Positions 56,305-64,000 of a stretch of 64,000 nt of DNA are shown piece after piece. Both the position numbers and the translations under genes were made by a program. Origin of the DNA: Phoronis australis. Taxonomy: Eukaryota > Phoronida > Phoronidae. Under the pieces are notes generated by a model. That model did no database searches. It had not been told where the DNA came from and saw only the letters and a program-made list of their open reading frames with translations. The number at the start of each line of letters is the position of its first letter. Within the stretch, counting starts at the first letter, position 1. The DNA lies in assembly GCA_002633005.1 (NCBI GenBank), contig NMRA01000086.1, positions 862,321 through 926,320 on the forward strand. Direction: 5' to 3'.

Positions 56305-56859
56305 TCACAAAAAAAACAATTCAATGGAAAAAACAGTTCAATGTAAAAAAAAAACAGTTCAATGGAAAAAAAAGTCCAAGGGCGGTATCACCTCGGAAAA
56401 TCGGGGCGAAAGACATTTTCTGCTTTTCCGGGTTACGTTCAAAGAAAGACGGATAGATTTTGGCAAATGACGGGACGGGATATAGAATTACTGCCGAAGT
56501 AGGCCTCAGAATAAACATGCCGAAAATACCACATGGATCTTGGTTAAACCTCTAATTAGTTTTTAGTGGCATTTCTTGGGCTTCGAAATTTCTAGATTGG
56601 CTACAAAGGGTAACGGCCGGGAGTTAGTAGTTGGTCACTAAACAATTGCCGTTTAACTGAACCTGACTAGTCACTGCCAACAAGGCCGGCTGGGAAATAG
56701 TACCGAATGAAAGTTCTTCGGATATCCAGTGAAGAGTAAAGTCATTTTAGATGCGCACTACAGTTTCAGAGCGCCGGTGCCATATAGCCACTATGATCAA
56801 AATGAGTGACGTTGGGCTTCCACAGGGCCGATTTTATGATGCCGAGAATCAATATCGAG

Positions 56860-56945
56860 ATCGCCGAGTTGAAACTTTACTGCGGGCACTAGACCAGCAA
56901 TTTAGAGACCTGTGGTTCGATCCCCAGTTGGGGTTCTTGATTTTT
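56860..56945 (+). repeat. tRNA-like SINE fragment
   Basis: B box GGTTCGATCC at 56914-56923 within tgtggttcgatccccagttg, the same tail seen in the SINE-like sequence near 16078. The A box is unclear. Confidence 0.45.
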
Positions 56946-56988
56946 TTGTGTATATTTCACTATTGGCCGTCTGTATGATTTACTATAG

Positions 56989-58292
56989 ATGGAGATGGTT
57001 AGAACTGAATATGTCAACAAAGTGATTTTGGGCATCAAAACTGAGTCCAAAGCATTGACCAAGAAAAAGGAAATCGACGACTCTCTGTTGAAAGTAGGAC
57101 TACCAAGGTACATACCGTGAATAATACACTTACAAGGAAGTCACACATTTCTAGAGATATGCCGGAATTTTCACTCCTCGTCCTTCTGAGCGGCTTGTAC
57201 CAGGACCAAATTAAAGAGAGCACGCCGCCGGAATCAGGTACATTTGTGATGCCCGTATTGCCCGATGAGAGCAAGACCCAATTAAATGTAATTATTCGAC
57301 CATAAACTGTATTAGACATCTCTGACTGTACATAATGGCGAATTTTCAAAATGCATTAACCCCTAAACGAACACCACGGCGGCATTCAGCTGAAAAAAAA
57401 ACAACCAAGTTCATCGATTTTTAAAAATCGATGAACTAATAATCTAAAAACTATAACCATTGGGTACGATTGAAGTTACCGCGCGTATTGATATACTCGG
57501 TGGATATACAAACGCTGATCAGAGTTAACAATATCACATGGATTCATTTTTTAGTTTTTTTCAATCACGTTTAACCAGATTTTTGACCAGAAAACAGTTG
57601 TTGTGCCCACTTTTCATTTTTACCGTTCTGACAAAGAGCTAAGAATAGTTATATAGTCAGTGCCACCGAAATTGTCCAGAGATTCCAAATCTTCAGTTTG
57701 GTTATCATCATATTTGCACTTTTGTATATAATTATATTTTATGATTTGAGTTCTAATAAAGATTAAACTTCAATGACACGTGAAACGTACCTGTAATGTG
57801 GTAATTTTAGGGATGGGCTCACAATAAACTTAGCTAATTAAGTTTAGCTGGCGATCAAAATCTAGGCCCACCACTGTTTTGGTACTTCAAGTTCAAAACT
57901 TTGATAAGAAGTTATCAACCCGTTCCCGGTAAGAAAAAAAACAACAAGTGGACGAAAGCATCAAAAATCAAGTAAAGAAAACCAACATGAAACTTATCGT
58001 TCCTTTGGGAAATGGCCCTTTGTGAAGATAAAGTTAACCTTTTTAGTCATTTTGTAATATTTATAATGTACCAAGTTAAAACTACTCTCCAGAGTTGCAG
58101 GCTATAACTCTGCAAATGTCAGAGAAAACCAAATTGGGGGTACTAACAACAACCATTGTCGAGACAGTAAGTCTAGCAATTTCATTAGCTCAGATAGACT
58201 TCAATACAAAGGGCGTGGTGAATAGACATCGTAAAAGTTGCCTGGAGCTTGCCAGAGCGTTCACCAGTGTTAGCGAGAAATTCTCCACGTGA
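56989..58292 (+). CDS. Unrecognised 133-residue protein, three exons
   Basis: Exons 56989-57107, 57155-57237, 58093-58292, with acceptors TACTATAG, CATTTCTAG and CTACTCTCCAG and donors GTACAT twice. Phases 2 and 1 match. The protein begins MEMVRTEYVNKVILGIKTES, has DMPEFSLLVLLSGLYQDQIK in the middle, and ends ARAFTSVSEKFST. It looks mostly alpha-helical and rich in Lys, Leu and Ser; no signal peptide, Cys or metal motif. The ATG directly follows a splice-acceptor-like TACTATAG, so the gene may have an upstream 5' exon. Family unknown to me; the internal GTAAGT at about 58168 could allow an alternative end. Confidence 0.5.
57408..57437. repeat. Perfect 30-bp palindrome
   Basis: AGTTCATCGATTTTT followed directly by its exact reverse complement, no spacer. 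In the second intron of the 57.0-58.3 kb gene. Confidence 0.95.
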
Positions 58293-60047
58293 GACGGAAT
58301 ATAGAAATACAAAGTTCGGGATGTTTTATTTCCGAGGAATGGTTATCGTAGGGTCATCATGTTTGGGCACAGCCTGGTGTACTCTTTAACGGTCTAACCA
58401 GCCGCCGTTCTTTCATTTTGTCCTAGAGTTGGATATACTGATGCTCGTTCAGTGTATTCTGGCCGAAACATAAGAAACTTGCGGGTTTTTTTCTTATCCT
58501 TGGTCATGCCTTCTTGTTTGAATGCTAATTGTAGGATGCTAGTATACACTAAAGTGTAAGTCTTCATTTTCAAGAACAGTTTTATCATTATCTGTAAATT
58601 AGTTGATTGAAGTAATTATGAAGTTGGTTTCTTTTCATTTCACAGTATGGCTACTATGAAAATGTGAGGATGTGTGGTTTTACCACATCTGTCTTGATAC
58701 GCAAAAACCGTGTCACGTGCTCGTGCAATAAGCAACAGCGACGGTGGCGGCGGCAGCAGATAGCCTTAATTTCGTCACGGATTTTGTTAAACCTGCAACA
58801 GCCACTTTAAATACAGTTTGCTTCTTCTATTGGTAAATAAACAAGATATGTTGTGTTCCAAAAACGAACTGATGGAGACTGGTGGTTAATCTTCGTTGTC
58901 CCAGCATTTTCAAACCTTTCTATATATTTGGAGGCTTTTAGAAACTTGAACATCAAATTTACTTAGCGGGTTACTAGGTCCGCACTGAAATTTGTACACT
59001 TAATGTAGACTCTAGGGTCGAGAAAAAATGTCACGTGTCGTCATTTGCCTTCTCAACGCGGAGATATCAGACTTAAAATTTAAGACTTAGATGACTCATG
59101 CTGATGTGAAATAATTCCACTTACTTTTGTATCAGTAGTTCACCTGGATAGTGACAAGGTAATGTTCTTCATATGACTTGGGACTTTGTTTTAAGTGATT
59201 TTGTGGTGGCATTAAATTGATGGGTTAAAGAAAATAAGAAATAGTGCCTTGTGTATAGCTCGTAAAAGAAGGTTGAAAACACGTAATCACTTGCAGTATA
59301 TTTCAAGCCGGTCAAGTCATTACGAACAAACGTTTGACGTTCATATATGGATTCGGATTGTTCAGTCAAGAGGATTCAGAATTGAAAACATACTTTTATA
59401 AGGCTTGGCAAAAGACATTTAGTAGCTATTTGATAAAACGTGGGTGGACTTAGGAAGGGTTTTGCAATTTCATGAACTGCCGAAAAACGGACCTCAGCGG
59501 CGCGGTGGTGCAGAGTGCATACGCACCCTTCGCGCACCCTTGGCTAGGGCATGACTTGTTGGCTTACAAATTAAATGGTACTAAACCACGATACTGGCGT
59601 TCTACCGTTCAAATGGTAAGCACTGATTTAATCACACGTGGTTACTTCACTATCAGATGTCTCTCATGAAGCTGGGCGCCATAGTTGAGGTACTCTGGAA
59701 CAGAGTGAAAGATTTTGAACCGAGTACTTGAAGTTAAGCCCAACAACCAAAGACCTTCAACTTGAACGAACATTGAGGTAAGTGTGATATAGAATGATGT
59801 TCAAGTTGATGTTGTAGCAGCTTACTAATTTCCGTTACACTTGTTGTCAAGCCACTGGCGAATTTAGAGGGGGGCCAAGGGGGCCATGGCCCCCTAAAAT
59901 TCTCCAAGATTACATTTGGCAGTTCGGGGGTGCGGATTTCTGACGGGCAAAATCCTGGATCCGCCCCTGCAAGCGCTTTACTCTAGTGAACATGCGTGAA
60001 TCTAAGTATGTATTTCAAGTTACTGAACACACATCTACTTTATTTCA
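58293..60047. other. Non-coding stretch
   Basis: No supported exon. An open frame after the acceptor-like TTCATTTCACAG at about 58646 (YGYYENVRMCGFTT...) and an ORF at 59472-59669 have no further support. Confidence 0.4.
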
Positions 60048-60833
60048 GATCTCGTGATCCAGCTGCCAGCTACGGCACCTGTTGTGTGTAATATAGGAGC
60101 TGGGTACATCACCGCTAGAGAACTGCGCCTCAGTGACTGCGAAGATTGGAGAATGCAAGAGGCAACGACAACGAATTATACAGCAGCTTCCTCACAGATT
60201 CATGTCTGTTGTGCGCCCTCACCCACACAGGTCGAATTGTAAAGAGCTCAGGCACTGGGACATCAGCGGTGTAGACAGAGGGGAGGGTCACCTGATAGGG
60301 GGTTGGGCACCTATAAGGAGAACAGCACAAACAAAATCGATGGCTACGTTTTTTTGGAGGGGGGGGGGGGTTGAAGGGGGAGGGCAAAGGCCGGGAGACA
60401 GACCAACACTTTAGTGTAACGACTTTGCGAGAGGCGTCANGATCTCGTGACGGATCCAGCTGCCAGTTACGGCACCTGTTGTGTGTAATATAGAAGATGG
60501 GTACATCACCGCTAGAGAACTGCGCCTCAGTGACTGCGAAGATTGGAGAATGCAAGAGGCAACGACAACGAATTATACAGCAGCTTTCTCACAGATTCAT
60601 GTCTGTTGTGCGCCCTCACCCACACAGGTCGAATTGTAAAGAGCTCATGCACTGGGACATCAGCGGTGTAGACAGAGGGGAGGGTCACCTGATAGGGGGT
60701 TGGGCACCTATAAGGAGAACAGCACAAACAAAATCGATGGCTACGTTTTTTTGGAGGGGGGGGGGGGTTGAAGGGGGAGGGCAAAGGCCGGGAGACAGAC
60801 CAACACTTTAGTGTAACGACTTTGCGAGAGGCG
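60048..60833 (+). repeat. 393-bp near-perfect tandem duplication separated by one N
   Basis: gatctcgtga starts at 60048 and 60441, and the next ~380 bases are almost identical (a 4-base indel and a few substitutions). The single N at 60440 lies exactly at the join. Unit content unknown; contains a CAAAATCGATGG and a long G-run. Confidence 0.9.
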
Positions 60834-62757
60834 TCATGTGACTACCGCATGGCTATACCGGGCGAGGGCACTAAACTGGTGACGATCTGGGTAAATTGGT
60901 GGGAAAAAATATCAATTCCTAAACGTGCGAATCCGCCCCATCCAAAGATGTCGCACTTGTCGCAATACGTAATTTAATGGTGAACTGATTTGATGAAGCC
61001 AAACGAGGCAAACGGTCTTTGAAAGATTTCGCATATAAAATTATGAACTTGAACCTAAAATATATGTAGCGAAAAGGGCACGCCAGAGTGGAACCAAAAT
61101 TCACGTAAAATGTCTCGCAAAACCAACAGAGCATTTTAAAAATCTCTTTAAAATTCAGTTTGCTGGTAGTAATCGTGCCATTCATCTCACGAAATTGTAG
61201 CGGGAGCGTAGGAGAACTCAAACAGGGGAGAACTTGCTCCACTCTCCAGAGGGTCTTTAGAGAAGAAGCAACAAAAGAACTGCTAGGAAAAGTTTCTTTC
61301 TTGTCGAGTCATTCTTGTACATTATACAGGTAGAACTAGCCTACTTCAAGTGCTATTTCATACCCATCGACAGCATTTTAATAATTGCAGTTAACATCTT
61401 CGTACCCGTCTCGGTTAATTATTTACACGTTGTCAGGTAAATTGCTTCTTAGGAATATTAATTAACCGGAACAAATAATCACAGCTTCACGCGAGGTCAT
61501 TGAGAACAATTCCGGAAATACCTCCTACGTCTAGTGCTCTAGTTGTAATCTGGAAAGATTTTTTATCGCCACGCTGGTTTTTATGATTAAAGCTGCATAC
61601 AGCCGAATTTTCTGCCAAAAGGTAAGCTTTGACTAAGGCCAGTCACGGTTATTAAATTGGTCTTGTTTCTTGTCTTGTTTCTTGTTCAGTTATCTGTGGG
61701 ATCGGCAAGAACTGACAGGTATAGTGATGCCTTCAGACCAAGCTTAGTAGATGGTACGCAATGGTAAGAGCTGAGGCCGTAAACTGCTGCACCTGAGTTT
61801 GGCGAATAAGACAGCTCGCTAAAATTCAAATTAAAATGATTTTTTGTACATCGGAACGCATCCTTGATATGGTGCAAAAATTTACCAAAACCGCATGTCC
61901 TCGCATTCTCTAAACAATAATCGCAAATCAGATTTTCCGGGGACACAGATCGATTTTTTGGCGATTGTAATCAGAAAGTGCAAGCACACGCGGCCTCGGT
62001 GATTTTTTGTAATCCTATTAAAGGTCATGCTTCGTTTCAATCTATAAAATAAGGAAAAATAATTCTTTGAATTTTAGCCGTTTTATTCGCCAAACTCAGG
62101 TCTACCTACTTTAATAAAAATTGACTTTTTACAGAAAACACGGGTTTAATGTGTGATAGCAAGTAATCGGTGAGTGTGAACCTCACCAAAGGCATAGCCG
62201 CTCCCCGCATCGTGGGATCATTAAAAAAATGATCCAAAAGTTACTCAGTGATATTCAATGACTGTTATTCAGAACACGTCGTCTGCGCATTGCAACTCAA
62301 GATCGCTTTTGTTTTCTAATAGAATCCTGAGGCACACTGGTCACCAGTGTTTAAATGCAACTGAGCTGTGTGTGTTAGTATAAGTCAAACTGCAACAACG
62401 TAAAATGAGTTTAACTCACAAATTTGTTTACTTAGGTAATTATAAGTATATTCATTTCGGAAATACAAATTTTCCAAATGGATGGTTTCCGCTTGCAACA
62501 TTCCGCCTCCTAGGCCGCTGCCGGAAAATTGATTAAAAAATGGTAAAATGCGTCGCGCAGTTGTTACTCCGATTTATGAAAATAACATGCCTTGCGTGTT
62601 TACATAGTTCTAAATTGAATGTTAATTGAAAAACCACCGGCAAAATGGACAGATTTGTTGCTAACAACAATGATCCGACCGGTTGTCAGGTTACTATGCA
62701 TGTAGGCTTACCGGGAAATTAGGTCTAGTACCACATAATCCCTAAAAATGTACTTAC
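60834..62757. other. Non-coding stretch
   Basis: AT-rich, no splice-consistent coding exon or known repeat seen on either strand. Confidence 0.4.
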
Positions 62758-62813
62758 CTAATTTTCGTTTTGTTTTCCCGTCACTTTCGCCAGCTTTACC
62801 ACTGTTTTCATCC
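62758..62813 (-). CDS. Isolated acidic/basic exon of an unrecognised gene
   Basis: Acceptor TTACTTTTCAG and consensus donor GTAAGT flank an open frame reading DENSGKAGESDGKTKRKL (18 codons, phase 1 out). KRKL resembles a nuclear signal. Phase allows joining to 53117-53250 across a 9.5-kb intron (KRKL-A-TDVDPDS), but that is unproven. Confidence 0.4.
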
Positions 62814-64000
62814 CTGAAAAGTAATTACTCGTGTTCGTGCCCCGGCTTATTCCTTCCTTAGCCAACGAACCTTAGTCCGAAAAATTCAATATGTATCGTT
62901 GGAAGAGAAAACATTTCAAAAATTTGTCAATACTAACTTTGTTTTCGACTTCGAGTCGTTAGAGGGTCCTATTTTTAAAAATTAACACCACATTTGGACT
63001 TTAGACAACTGACTCCCCGTAGCAACAGACCATTTAACTGGCAAAGTCGTCTGTGTAAGGTCAAGGTCATTATCCTTTCATTGTTCCATCCATGTATAAT
63101 TTGTTTGGGGGTGGAGGTACTAGGCCTACTGTGTTGATGTACTCTAAGCTCTTTGAAAATTATGTGACGGGCAAAGTCATAGCTTGTGACAATCGTGGTA
63201 TATGGAAATCACGTGGTTCTAACAATAGTGGAAGGAGTTATTGAACTTGCGAAAAGGAAAGCACTAAACACGCATTTCACTGAACAATAAAAATTGGTGA
63301 CGTATGCACGTACGTGGCAACTGATTGCACCAAAGGCCATAGCGTGTTGATCAATTAGACACCTCGAGATTCTAAATTGCAATTTAATCATCTAGAGATA
63401 TCGAAATCCCAAGATGATTTATCAACTGATATTGTGCACATTATGATCAATATATATATAGTTAGTGACCATTGCTCCCGTTGACGTCACGCTAGGTTAA
63501 TGATCGTGACAGTCTCCGTCCCTGGGAACAACCAAAAATGAGATGTCAAAAACTTCAAAAGTATGCTGACTGCAGTTACCGTATTGAAACATTTGCGCGT
63601 GGTTCATAAAAAACTCCTATAAGCTCAGTCATTCGTGATCATTTCTAACAAATCAACAGGCTAGTTCCGAGTCATTAGAGTACAAAGCAAACAATAAAAT
63701 TGAACAGAATCTCAGATATTTACGTCAGACAACATCTCAACAGTTGTTCGAAGCGTTTTCATAAAATACATTTATTTGGACACAAATATTTTAAGATTAT
63801 TCATGACTCGAGTTTGCTGGTCAACCGATGCCAAGGTAATCGGCGATAGCAATAAATTGGTACTGAAATGGAATTGATGAAGACTTGCCTTGTCTTCGTA
63901 TCGGGGGCTAATTACTGACCATGAGGCGAACTTGTGAAAACACGGCTGCCTCTGTTGCCTTGCCGGATGAATACTAAATCCATCGGGCATATTTAAATGC
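62814..64000. other. Non-coding right edge
   Basis: No exon with matching splice sites recognised; may be upstream intron or promoter of the gene whose exon lies at 62758-62813. Confidence 0.35.

Noticed and set aside
57035-57349. 104-codon minus-strand ORF
   Set aside because: Antisense to two better-supported plus-strand exons with matched splice phases.
60130-60555. 141-codon minus-strand ORF crossing the N
   Set aside because: Lies in the duplicated block and crosses the N; no recognisable protein.

Overview
This window is from an animal (metazoan) nuclear genome. Every recognisable protein gene is broken by introns with GT-AG junctions (one GC-AG), and the rest is AT-rich non-coding DNA packed with minisatellites, tRNA-derived SINE pieces and small DNA transposons. 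There is an 842-base assembly gap (8036-8877) and single Ns at 10429, 39104 and 60440. The protein sequences and the compact gene order fit an invertebrate, plausibly marine, but the species cannot be fixed from the sequence.

Bases 1-18 kb (minus strand): mitochondrial methylmalonyl-CoA mutase (MMUT). Seventeen coding exons can be read from the start codon at 17961 to the left edge, about 681 of an expected ~745 residues; the C-terminal end lies outside the window. Several introns carry tandem arrays that start right at a splice donor. A broken THAP domain lies in intron 8.

Bases 18-33.3 kb (plus strand): three tandem cytochrome c genes, head-to-head with MMUT. All have the same two phase-1 intron positions (codons of Gly56 and Gly77 in horse numbering). 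The heme ligands are intact in all three, but they differ at functionally important sites, notably Lys72 (Lys, Ala, Arg) and Arg38 (Lys, Arg, Lys). Two inverted copies of a hAT-like MITE sit in and after gene 1.

Bases 35.9-52.5 kb (minus strand): a 13-exon gene for a 528-residue protein with two U1/matrin-like C2H2 fingers, RGG repeats, a coiled coil and a Gly/Tyr-rich tail, probably an RNA-binding nuclear protein. It converges on the third cytochrome c gene. Its introns hold several MITE families, a 48-bp minisatellite array and two copies of a >1-kb degenerate repeat.

Bases 53-64 kb: small, mostly unrecognised genes. There is a terminal exon with a poly(A) signal at 53.1 kb (minus), a three-exon 133-residue gene at 57.0-58.3 kb (plus), an isolated acidic exon at 62.8 kb (minus), nested inverted duplications at 53.9-55.9 kb, and a near-perfect 393-bp tandem duplication at 60.05-60.83 kb next to a single N, which may be an assembly artefact. 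MMUT and cytochrome c both act in mitochondria, but no functional link is shown by the sequence beyond proximity.
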